DNA of 11,111 nt from an uncultured Zetaproteobacteria bacterium (GTDB lineage Bacteria > Pseudomonadota > Zetaproteobacteria > Mariprofundales > Mariprofundaceae), in NCBI GenBank assembly GCA_947311795.1, contig CAMZLX010000098.1, positions 1 to 11,111 of the forward strand, given 5' to 3'. Shown here in pieces: positions 5,703 to 11,111 of this stretch. Position 1 is the first letter of the stretch. Every line of letters begins with the position of its first letter. The notes under the pieces are model-generated. The model was given only the letters and a program-made list of their open reading frames with translations, did no database searches and had not been told where the DNA came from. A program made the translations under genes and the position numbers.

Positions 5703-7426
5703 TAGGTGGTGGTTAAAAGATAAACAACCCAAACTGCCAAGATAAAAGATATACCCTTCCAAAATAAAATGGGTTTACGCTCTATCAGTGGCGGGCGTGT
5801 TTTATTAAGGAATGCTTGGTTGGGTTTGCGCAAATCAAATACAAATTCAGAGATTTCATCGTAGCGTTTAAATGGATTAGGGCGCGTTGCTTTGCGTATG
5901 GCTTCGTCCACCCACATGGGTATTTCTCTATCATCATCCAACACAGATTGGTAAACCAGTTTCTTTTGTGCGTTTTTGGTACGTGTTTTGGCAACTTCAA
6001 CACCGTAAGGGAATCGCCCTGATAACATTTGATAGGTGATGACAGCCAGCGCATACATATCTGAGCGATGTGAGCCTGCTTCACCCAAAAAATATTCAGG
6101 TGCAGTATATTGTGCTGTGCCAAGCACATGTTCTTGAAAAATGGAGCTCGTACCTTCAGATATGCCTGCGACATGGGTGGAACCAAAATCAATAATTTTT
6201 ACAGAGCCTGTTTTATCAATCATGATGTTACTCGGTCTTAAGTCTTGATGCAGCATTTCAAGCCGATGAAAAGCCTGCAGCCCTTTGGCAATTTGCTCCA
6301 CGATATTACGTACTTCTTCCATGCTAGGCTTGGGATGGTCAAGCATCCATTGGGTGAGGGTTTGCCCTTCAATATATTCGGTTGCGACATACAAATAGTT
6401 GTGCGCTCGGCTTTGTGGACATGGCTTGAGCACAAAAGGATTGTTGATACGCCGCGCAATCCATTCTTCCAACAGAAAGCGTTCCAAATAAGCCGCATCA
6501 CTCCTTAAATCAATGGAAGGTGTTTTGATGACTGCGGGTTCTTGTGTTTCCGTATCTTTGACCAAATATACATGGCTGCGGCTGCTGGCATGAAGTTTTC
6601 GGGTGATTTCGTAACCATCAAATATGCTTCGTGCTTCAAGCTCTGGTGGAAAGGGTAGCGTGGTTAACTGTTGATAGATTTCATTTGCGTTTTGTTGCGG
6701 AAGTTTATCAATGCGTACAATTTGTATGCTTAAATTATCATCACTGCCTTGGCTGATTGCTTCTTGGACGATGCTTTCTGCGGCATGGTCAAGGTTATCA
6801 CTGTGCGCATGAATATGGCTGACGATGGATGCTGCGCTTGCAAATTCATACACACCATCCGTGGCAAGAATAAAGATGTCGCCCTCTTTGAGTGGCACAG
6901 TTTGATGGTCAATATCAAGGTGTGGGTCAATGCCTAAGGCTCGGCTTAAATAACTTTTATGTTCGGAGACAGCAACCCTGTGGTCTTCAGTGAGTTGTTC
7001 CAGTGTTTGCCCTTGCAAATGATAAATGCGTGTATCACCCACATGAAACAAATATGCCGTTGTGGATTTGATGATTAGCGCACTAAATGTGCAGACATAA
7101 CCCCTATCCTTGGCTTCATAACAATATCGGCTTTGTTTGGTTTGCGCATGTAACCAAGAGTTCATGGCAAGCAAAACCTGTTGCACAGATTTATGCACTG
7201 ACCAAGCATCTGAAGTGCAGTAGTAGTCGTCTAAAAAACCAGTCACAGCCGATTCACTGGCAATTTGGCTAACGTCACTGCTGCTGATGCCATCTGCCAA
7301 AGCAATGGTTATACCTTTGCTGCTGAGTTGGGGTTCTTCGGGAATATAAGCGCCATGGAAATCTTGATTGATTGGTTTAGGCCCTTTATCGGAATGTTGA
7401 CCAATCGAGATTTTTAGTGAATGCAT
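5702..7426 (-). CDS. PP2C phosphatase / Ser-Thr protein kinase fusion, membrane anchored
   Basis: This 574-residue protein has two enzymes in one chain. The N-terminal PP2C-type phosphatase (about 5-240) shows NQDFHG (20-25), ALADGIS (42-48), GDTRIY (130-135), LATDGVYEF (188-196) and GSDDNLS (227-233), all metal-binding landmarks. The kinase domain (about 272-535) has the VIK lysine (301), HQDLRPSN (393-400), DFG (413-415), TAPE (441-444) and SDMYALAV. The glycine-rich loop is degenerate (KLHASSRSHVYLV). A hydrophobic segment at about 556-571 ends the protein, so both domains face the cytoplasm if it is a tail anchor. Fusions of this layout are known beside nitrate/nitrite assimilation genes, for example in Pseudomonas. 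ATG 7426 is preferred over TTG 7462, which falls inside a terminator-like hairpin. No good ribosome binding site is seen. Confidence 0.92.
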   Translation of the reverse strand: MHSLKISIGQHSDKGPKPINQDFHGAYIPEEPQLSSKGITIALADGISSSDVSQIASESAVTGFLDDYYCTSDAWSVHKSVQQVLLAMNSWLHAQTKQSRYCYEAKDRGYVCTFSALIIKSTTAYLFHVGDTRIYHLQGQTLEQLTEDHRVAVSEHKSYLSRALGIDPHLDIDHQTVPLKEGDIFILATDGVYEFASAASIVSHIHAHSDNLDHAAESIVQEAISQGSDDNLSIQIVRIDKLPQQNANEIYQQLTTLPFPPELEARSIFDGYEITRKLHASSRSHVYLVKDTETQEPAVIKTPSIDLRSDAAYLERFLLEEWIARRINNPFVLKPCPQSRAHNYLYVATEYIEGQTLTQWMLDHPKPSMEEVRNIVEQIAKGLQAFHRLEMLHQDLRPSNIMIDKTGSVKIIDFGSTHVAGISEGTSSIFQEHVLGTAQYTAPEYFLGEAGSHRSDMYALAVITYQMLSGRFPYGVEVAKTRTKNAQKKLVYQSVLDDDREIPMWVDEAIRKATRPNPFKRYDEISEFVFDLRKPNQAFLNKTRPPLIERKPILFWKGISFILAVWVVYLLTTT

Positions 7427-7437
7427 GGGCTTATCAT

Positions 7438-7473
7438 AAAAGCACCCTTGCCAAGCTGGCAAGGAATGCTTTT
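7438..7473 (-). terminator. Hairpin terminator or attenuator between FNT channel and kinase gene
   Basis: The - strand reads AAAAGCA, two bases, CCTTGCCA, a GCT loop, TGGCAAGG, one base, TGCTTTT. The 8-bp inner stem is perfect and the outer arms add seven more pairs. TTTT runs leave it on both strands, so it could work in both directions. It begins 11 bases after the channel stop and ends 12 bases before the kinase ATG. It probably lowers kinase transcription relative to the channel; the strength is not known. Confidence 0.75.
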
Positions 7474-7483
7474 GTTGATGAAA

Positions 7484-8293
7484 TTAAGCGTTACGTTTTG
7501 GTGATGTTTTCACATGCGTGTAATACAGTGGTAAACCAACAAGTACAAACCCACCTACAAGGTTACCCATTACTGTTGGCAATTCATTCCATACCAAATA
7601 ATCCATAAATGTGAAATTACCACCCATAATCATAGAAAATGGGAACAAAAACATATTCACAATAGAATGCTCAAAACCCATGTAGAAGAACAGCATAATA
7701 GGCATCCACATTGCCATCATTTTACCTGTTGCAGATGTTGAAATCATCGCACCAACCACACCCATAGACACCATCCAGTTGCATAACATGCCCCGAATAA
7801 AAATGGTGAACCAACCACCCGTGCCGTGGGATTGATACCCCAATGTTCTGGCTTCGCCGATATGGCTAACTTTGGCGGCAATCACGCCACCATCTGTATC
7901 AAAGCCATAGGTCAAAATAAATGCCATACCAAATGCAACCATCAATGCACCACCCAAGTTGCCTAAGAAAACCAAGCCCCAGTTTCTTAGCACTTGTTTC
8001 ACATCAACGCCTGGTCTTTTATCCAGAAGCGCAAGTGGCACCAAGGTGAACACACCCGTTAAAAGGTCAAACTTCATTAAATACAGCATGATAAAACCAA
8101 CGGGGAAAAGCACTGCGCCAAGCAAAGGCGAGCCTGTTTTGGTGGCAACTGTAATCGCAAAAACTGCAGCCAAAGCCAAGATTGCACCCGCCATAAAAGC
8201 ACGAATCAACGTGTCCTTTTTGGACATGAAAATCTTAGACTCTCCTGCATCGACCATTTTGGTGACAAATTCTGATGGTTCTAAATAAGACAT
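7484..8293 (-). CDS. Formate/nitrite transporter (FNT) family channel
   Basis: This 269-residue protein has the FNT length and about six membrane helices. Family landmarks are FDLLTGVFTL (75-84, around the pore threonine at 79), RGMLCNWMVSMGV (167-179) and GFEHSIVNMF (206-215), which contains the pore histidine H209. The usual Glu/Asp-Leu-Phe-Thr-Gly of the family appears as Asp-Leu-Leu-Thr-Gly. The motifs do not separate nitrite (NirC) from formate (FocA) transport. Nitrite is favoured by the downstream phosphatase/kinase and the sigma54-type promoter. The start at ATG 8293 follows a strong AGGAGAGG (8303-8296) and gives the standard MSYLEPSEF N-terminus. An ORF extension to 8359 has no support. 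No nirBD, nasA or formate lyase gene is in the window. Confidence 0.9.
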   Translation of the reverse strand: MSYLEPSEFVTKMVDAGESKIFMSKKDTLIRAFMAGAILALAAVFAITVATKTGSPLLGAVLFPVGFIMLYLMKFDLLTGVFTLVPLALLDKRPGVDVKQVLRNWGLVFLGNLGGALMVAFGMAFILTYGFDTDGGVIAAKVSHIGEARTLGYQSHGTGGWFTIFIRGMLCNWMVSMGVVGAMISTSATGKMMAMWMPIMLFFYMGFEHSIVNMFLFPFSMIMGGNFTFMDYLVWNELPTVMGNLVGGFVLVGLPLYYTHVKTSPKRNA

Positions 8294-8331
8294 AACCTCT
8301 CCTGATGTTTTGAATATACTAAAAACACAGA

Positions 8332-8347
8332 AGCAATTTGCATGCCG
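8332..8347 (-). promoter_or_regulatory. Sigma54 (RpoN) -24/-12 promoter of the FNT gene
   Basis: The - strand sequence CGGCATGCAAATTGCT fits TGGCACG-N4-TTGCW at 10 of 12 defined positions. GG (8346-8345) and GC (8334-8333) are separated by exactly 10 bases. The predicted start near 8321 leaves a leader of about 28 bases containing the AGGAGAGG site. No convincing sigma70 promoter was found in the same gap. This is a motif match by eye; a chance match is possible. Confidence 0.62.
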
Positions 8348-8395
8348 TTGGAATAGCACAATATAAATAAGGGCTAGAGGGGAGAAAAGGTTGCT

Positions 8396-8439
8396 TATGC
8401 CTATATATTAGCCATATCAAGCTCGCTTTATAGGCAGAG
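8396..8439. promoter_or_regulatory. Possible enhancer dyads upstream of the FNT promoter
   Basis: Two dyads lie upstream of the sigma54-type promoter. The first pairs TATGCCTA (8396-8403) with TAGCCATA (8409-8416) across five bases, 7 of 8 matching, centred about 85 bases before the predicted start. The second pairs GCTC (8420-8423) with GAGC (8436-8439), weaker, centred about 108 before it. Sigma54 activators bind dyads at such distances. Neither matches the NtrC consensus well. Confidence 0.35.
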
Positions 8440-8450
8440 CCGTTACAAAG

Positions 8451-8633
8451 CTATATTGTATGCATATTGGTAACGACTTTGGCATCTAGTTGTGGGCATT
8501 GGTTAAAGTCAGCGAATTTTTGTAACGCATCCATGAGAGCAGGGATAAACGGGTCGCGGTCTAATGTTTTGTCTTCAATATGCAGGCTGATAAAGGTGAG
8601 GGTTGCTTGATGTTCTTCTTCCGTTAAGTGTAA
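8451..8633 (-). pseudogene. Probable 3' remnant of the ycaQ-like gene
   Basis: After the left inverted repeat the - strand frame continues for about 60 codons to a TAG at 8453-8451, beginning with LHLTEEEHQ. It contains ISLHIEDKTLDRDPFIPALMD and then LQKFADFNQCPQL. This resembles the C-terminus of YcaQ-type DNA glycosylases as I remember them, an ALHLE-type strand followed by an L-x-R-F-A-x-x-N-G helix. It lies on the same strand as, and on the correct side of, the 5' remnant at 9868-10070. The similarity is from memory and modest, so it could be the end of another gene. The 90-residue ORF reaching 8723 is a chimera with the transposase 3' end read in another frame. Confidence 0.5.
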
Positions 8634-8656
8634 ATCGGGGACAGTATACTTTTTAA
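8632..8656. repeat. Left terminal inverted repeat
   Basis: This is the perfect reverse complement of 9843-9867, with core GGGGACAGTATAC followed by a T run. It begins three bases beyond the transposase stop codon, so the gene runs almost to the element edge. Confidence 0.85.
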
Positions 8657-8658
8657 CA

Positions 8659-9315
8659 TCACTTCTTCTTTCTCCCTCGTTTTTGTGGTCGCAAAACCCT
8701 GCTTGTTTGCAGCTCCAAGGCATCTAAAAAATTTTCATCGCCTAAAGGTCTTCCTGTTTGTGTATGTTTACGCATTTCCCCAAGTGTTGCATCGTCCAAA
8801 TCACTATCAAGGAATGCCCGCCAGTCCGTCACGCGCTCTAGCATAGGTTGAACCTTAACCAGCGTATCATCTTTCCCTGCGAGATGCGCCTTCGCACTGC
8901 TCCAAGGATAATCTTCGGGCTGTTTGACCATATTGGCATGGACAGGATTAAGTTCAACATAACGAACAGCAGCAAGAAGATATTTTTCATCCATAGGAAA
9001 TGAATGAAACCGCTCTTGCCACAAATGCCCTCTGCACTGTTCCTGTTGATTGATATGAAGCGTATAACGGCGATGTGTCTCACCAAGTGATGCTCTTAAA
9101 CCATCCTCCGAGCTTGGAATCATGATAAGGTGAACATGGTTAGTCATCAGGCAATAAGCCCAAACCTCAGTGTTGTTTTTCTTGCATGATGCTGAGAGCA
9201 GGCTTAAATATAAGCGATAGTCATCATCACAAAAAAACACATCATTTCTGCGCACACCACGCTGCGTTACATGGTGAGGAATGTGCGGAACAACGACTCT
9301 TGCTATACGTGCCAT
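8659..9315 (-). CDS. REP-associated-type Y1 (HUH) transposase, intact
   Basis: This 218-residue protein is a Y1-family single-strand transposase of the IS200/RAYT type. The HUH metal motif is NHVHL (H60 and H62), the nucleophile is in RYVELNP (Y119), and the family N-terminus MARIARVVVPHIPHHVTQRG is complete. The basic C-terminus with TGRPLGDENF and RPQKRGRKKK is typical of REP-associated tyrosine transposases. Such enzymes cut and rejoin single-stranded DNA at short end sequences. The ATG at 9315 is the conserved start, but no clear ribosome binding site precedes it. The frame is open, with no visible lesion, so it could be active. The gene lies within the inverted repeats and on the same strand as the gene it interrupts. 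Confidence 0.92.
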   Translation of the reverse strand: MARIARVVVPHIPHHVTQRGVRRNDVFFCDDDYRLYLSLLSASCKKNNTEVWAYCLMTNHVHLIMIPSSEDGLRASLGETHRRYTLHINQQEQCRGHLWQERFHSFPMDEKYLLAAVRYVELNPVHANMVKQPEDYPWSSAKAHLAGKDDTLVKVQPMLERVTDWRAFLDSDLDDATLGEMRKHTQTGRPLGDENFLDALELQTSRVLRPQKRGRKKK

Positions 9316-9350
9316 AGCTAAAACTTAAAGGGGAGAGGCTGATAATGCAA

Positions 9351-9377
9351 TTAAAAAAGTATACTGTCCCCGTTTTT
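9351..9377. repeat. Internal copy of the element end
   Basis: This copy has the same orientation as the right end at 9843-9867, with one extra A in the run and GTTTTT where the outer ends have GATTT. It marks the right boundary of the intact copy and the junction to the truncated second copy, whose coding part begins at 9379. Confidence 0.85.
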
Positions 9378-9378
9378 C

Positions 9379-9807
9379 GCGCCTTCGCACTGCTCCAAGG
9401 ATAATCTTCGGGCTGTTTGACCATATTGGCATGGACCGGATTAAGTTCAACATAACGAACAGCAGCAAGAAGATATTTCTCATCCATAGGAAACGAGTGA
9501 AACCGCTCTTGCCACAAATGCCCTCTGCACTGTTCCTGTTGATTGATATGAAGCGTATAACGGCGATGCGTCTCACCAAGTGATGCTCTTAAACCATCCT
9601 CTGAGCTCGGAATCATGATAAGGTGAACATGGTTAGTCATCAGGCAATAAGCCCAAATCTCTGTGTTATTTTTCTTGCATGATGCTGAGAGCAGGCTTAA
9701 ATATAAGCGATAGTCATCATCACAAAAAACACATCATTTCTGCGCACACCACGCTGCGTTACATGGTGAGGAATGTGCGGAACAACGACTCTTGCTATAC
9801 GTGCCAT
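9379..9807 (-). pseudogene. Second transposase copy, truncated and frameshifted
   Basis: The copy starts at ATG 9807-9805 with the same MARIARVVV N-terminus as the intact gene. A single-base loss in the A run at 9724-9729 (six instead of seven) shifts the frame at about codon 28, inside NDVFF. The remaining frame from MTNHVHLI (9640) is identical in protein sequence to the intact copy up to SSAKA. It then crosses into the internal end repeat. The last ~75 residues, including the basic tail, are absent. The HUH motif and tyrosine codons remain, but no full product can be made. It cannot act unless it is supplied by the intact neighbour. Confidence 0.9.
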
Positions 9808-9842
9808 AGCTAAAACTTAAAGGGTAGAAACTGATAATGCAA

Positions 9843-9867
9843 TTAAAAAGTATACTGTCCCCGATTT
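9843..9867. repeat. Right terminal inverted repeat
   Basis: This is the perfect reverse complement of 8632-8656. On the - strand it carries a frame that ends the 5' ycaQ remnant with a TAA inside the repeat. Confidence 0.85.
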
Positions 9868-10070
9868 CTAGGCACACGATTCCACAACACATGATGATGC
9901 GCTCGCTCAACCACAGATAATGTGTCCACTTGCACATATCCAAGATGTTTGATGGTTTGAAGCGTACCATCTATGCCTAAACCAAACGGTTGCTTGGATG
10001 TTAAGCCCTGGCTAGATACTGCGAGTTTCTGATACTTTGCGAGCGATTTATTGAGGTCATTGTCTATCAT
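9868..10070 (-). pseudogene. ycaQ: 5' remnant of a YcaQ-like winged-helix DNA glycosylase gene
   Basis: The - strand frame opens with MIDNDLNKSLAKYQKLAVSSQGL. It continues through IKHLGYVQVDTLSVVERAHHHVLWNRV, the N-terminal signature of the YcaQ / HTH_42 family. In those proteins L-G-x-x-Q-x-D-(T/S)-x-x-V-x-x-R-A-H-x-x-x-L follows a leading QGL block. E. coli YcaQ is a DNA glycosylase that unhooks interstrand crosslinks. Only about 67 residues remain before the element end replaces the gene, and a full protein is near 400. The ATG at 10070 overlaps the GNAT stop as ATGA, so it was translationally coupled. A GTG at 10085 is an alternative start. The expected middle is not present anywhere in the window, so the gene is dead. 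Confidence 0.78.
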
Positions 10071-10588
10071 GTTTGCCGCAGCCACACCTGCTTAGGAATT
10101 TCATAACATTCATATGCCTCACCTTCTTTCTCCTCAAGGTGAGTAAAAGTGGCACCGAGTTTTAACACTGCTTTTTGTGAGCGGATATTGCTTGGGTCAA
10201 CATGTAGCCACACTTTATCTACGGTTTTAAAAGCGTGATTAAGCATTAAATTTTTGACACGCTTGTTTATTTCGCCGCCCCAGTATGCCGTACCGATAAA
10301 TGTGTATCCGATAGCAATTTCCTTGTTTAGTGCGTCATATTCATAATATCTTGATGAACCAATCATTGCTCCCGTTTTGGTTTCAAATATTTTTAGCGCA
10401 TGGTTGGATGCTATCGCTTCTTCAAACCATTGCTCGAAGACGGGGCGTTGGTACCTGTCTTTCTTAGGATGTCCTGCCCAAAGATTTTTATCGGAAGCAA
10501 TCGTAAATAAGGGCTCTAAGTCAGCGGGTTCAAGTTGGTCTATCGAAACAACGCGATCCGACAAAATGGGCGTGAAATCAAAACACAT
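10067..10588 (-). CDS. GNAT-family N-acetyltransferase (RimJ/RimL-like)
   Basis: The protein (173 residues from ATG 10588) has the GNAT fold order of the RimJ/RimL type. A beta-strand start VVSIDQLEPADLEPLF comes first. A central AIGYTFIGTAYWGGEINKR follows; it stands in the acetyl-CoA binding region, where WGGEINKR replaces the usual WGxGxAxEA. VDKVWLHVDPSNIRSQKAVLKLGATF comes near the end. It likely transfers an acetyl group from acetyl-CoA to a protein N-terminus or small amine; the substrate is unknown. An earlier ATG at 10621 would overlap the peptidase gene by 23 bases. Neither start has a good ribosome binding site. The stop overlaps the ycaQ start as ATGA. It lies 10 bases after the prlC stop and appears to be in the same operon. 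Confidence 0.83.
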   Translation of the reverse strand: MCFDFTPILSDRVVSIDQLEPADLEPLFTIASDKNLWAGHPKKDRYQRPVFEQWFEEAIASNHALKIFETKTGAMIGSSRYYEYDALNKEIAIGYTFIGTAYWGGEINKRVKNLMLNHAFKTVDKVWLHVDPSNIRSQKAVLKLGATFTHLEEKEGEAYECYEIPKQVWLRQT

Positions 10589-10598
10589 AGGACACGGT

Positions 10599-11111
10599 TT
10601 AATGATGCACCACGATACCATTGTGTTTTAACAGTGCATCAACCGTTGGGGCTTTGCCTCTAAAGGCTTGATAGCTTTGCATCATATCTCTGCTGCCACC
10701 GCGTGAAAGCAATTCGGTTAAGAATGTATGGGCAACGTCTTTGTTGATGATACTTGTTTCTTGTGATGCTTCTTCAAAGGCAGCATAAGCATCGGCAGAC
10801 AACACTTCTGCCCATTTGTAGCTGAAATAACCTGCGGCATAACCACCTGCAAAGATATGTGAAAAGCTATTTTGAAATTTATTGAACGCTGGTGGTGTGA
10901 GCACAGCGATTTCATCGCGGACTTCATCCAACAAGTCTTGAACCGATTTGTCACCTTGGGGGTCAAAGTCGGCATGGAGCAATAAATCAAACAATGAAAA
11001 CTCAATTTGGCGCAGCATTTGCATGGCGGATTGAAAGTTTTTCGCTGCCGTCATTTTTTCAAACATAGCTTGGGGAAGTGGCTCGCCTGTTTCATAATGT
11101 TTGGCGAACAA
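10599..11111 (-). CDS. prlC: Oligopeptidase A, C-terminal part (partial)
   Basis: Only the C-terminal 171 codons are in the window; the start and the HExxH zinc site lie to the right. The visible part matches M3-family oligopeptidase A closely. FAKHYETGEPLP, AAKNFQSAM, FSLFDLLLHADFDP, FSHIFAGGYAAGYFSYKWAEVLSADAYAAFEE and LSRGGSRDMMQ all have direct counterparts in the E. coli protein. The enzyme is a cytoplasmic zinc peptidase that degrades signal peptides and short peptides. The tail ends in LLKHNGIVVHH. It is the upstream gene of a run that continues into the acetyltransferase and the broken ycaQ. Confidence 0.93.
   Translation of the reverse strand: MFAKHYETGEPLPQAMFEKMTAAKNFQSAMQMLRQIEFSLFDLLLHADFDPQGDKSVQDLLDEVRDEIAVLTPPAFNKFQNSFSHIFAGGYAAGYFSYKWAEVLSADAYAAFEEASQETSIINKDVAHTFLTELLSRGGSRDMMQSYQAFRGKAPTVDALLKHNGIVVHH

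Larger units (their letters stand above)
8886..9863. repeat. Two tandem direct copies of a ~490-bp transposase segment
   Basis: Copy 1 (8886 to 9371) and copy 2 (9379 to 9863) share the last ~143 codons' worth of transposase 5' region, its leader and the element end, at an offset of 493 falling to 491. I count 13 substitutions and two single-base deletions in copy 2 (A7 to A6 at 9724-9729, and one A in the end repeat). Identity is about 97 percent by hand count. Confidence 0.88.
8632..9867 (-). mobile_element. RAYT/IS200-like element with 25-bp inverted ends and 1.5 transposase copies
   Basis: The element is bounded by a perfect 25-bp inverted repeat (8632-8656 and 9843-9867) containing GGGGACAGTATAC. 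A third, slightly different copy of the end lies inside at 9351-9377, in the same orientation as the right end. From left to right it holds the 3' end and coding region of an intact HUH/Y1 transposase, its upstream region and right end, then a truncated second copy with its own upstream region and end. It interrupts a ycaQ-like gene. No obvious target duplication flanks it, as expected for HUH enzymes. The ends are placed by the inverted repeat, not by comparison with an empty site. Confidence 0.8.

Noticed and set aside
5703..5762. Longer start for the DUF2459 protein
   Set aside because: It overlaps the kinase C-terminus and places 24 extra residues before a clear lipoprotein signal.
7427..7462. 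TTG start 12 codons before the kinase ATG
   Set aside because: It lies inside the terminator-like hairpin, has no ribosome binding site, and adds no conserved residues.
8294..8450. FNR-like site TTGAT-N4-CTAAT upstream of the FNT gene
   Set aside because: Only one half fits; the second half matches at two or three of five positions.
8451..8723. 90-residue ORF crossing the left element border
   Set aside because: Its first third is the transposase 3' end read in another frame; only the part after the repeat is likely old coding sequence.
9242..9640. 132-residue ORF from MTNHVHLI in the second copy
   Set aside because: It is a fragment of the frameshifted pseudogene that runs through the internal end repeat into copy 1 in the wrong frame.
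8620..9880. Target-site duplication around the element
   Set aside because: The bases outside the two 25-bp ends do not match each other.

Overview
The window looks like chromosomal DNA of a Gram-negative proteobacterium. It has the order rpmH-rnpA-yidD-yidC-mnmE, a YidC with a large periplasmic domain, a lipoprotein lipobox, an oligopeptidase A and a sigma54-type promoter. A zetaproteobacterium or gammaproteobacterium would fit, but that is a guess from gene order and protein style. No taxonomic search was possible.

Region 1 (1-1034, + strand) holds the last 32 codons of purN, two small exported proteins of unknown function, and a strong intrinsic terminator facing the convergent mnmE operon. 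Region 2 (1043-4861, - strand) is the conserved operon rpmH > rnpA > yidD > yidC > mnmE. It has a near-consensus sigma70 promoter just upstream of rpmH. The operon links ribosome (L34), RNase P, membrane-protein insertion (YidD, YidC) and tRNA wobble modification (MnmE). The rnpA frame has no ATG, GTG or TTG upstream of its conserved N-terminal motif, so it probably starts at an AUA that overlaps the rpmH stop. Region 3 (4862-5024) contains a REP-like imperfect palindrome.

Region 4 (5025-8440, - strand) is a likely regulatory and transport unit. It contains a formate/nitrite (FNT) channel, then an intrinsic-terminator-like hairpin, then a PP2C phosphatase/Ser-Thr kinase fusion with a C-terminal membrane anchor, then a translationally coupled DUF2459 lipoprotein. 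A good match to the sigma54 -24/-12 consensus lies 40-54 bp upstream of the channel start, with two dyads further upstream. This suggests nitrogen-responsive control.

Region 5 (8451-11111, - strand) reads prlC (partial) > GNAT acetyltransferase > a ycaQ-like DNA glycosylase gene broken by a mobile element. The element spans 8632-9867 and is bounded by a perfect 25-bp inverted repeat. It carries one intact HUH/Y1 (RAYT-like) transposase and a second, truncated and frameshifted copy. The 5' ycaQ piece lies on one side and a plausible 3' piece on the other, with the middle of the gene missing.

No tRNA, rRNA or CRISPR array was seen. The most unusual features are the rnpA start, the sigma54-controlled FNT/kinase-phosphatase unit, and the element structure inside ycaQ. 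None of these amounts to a proven new system.
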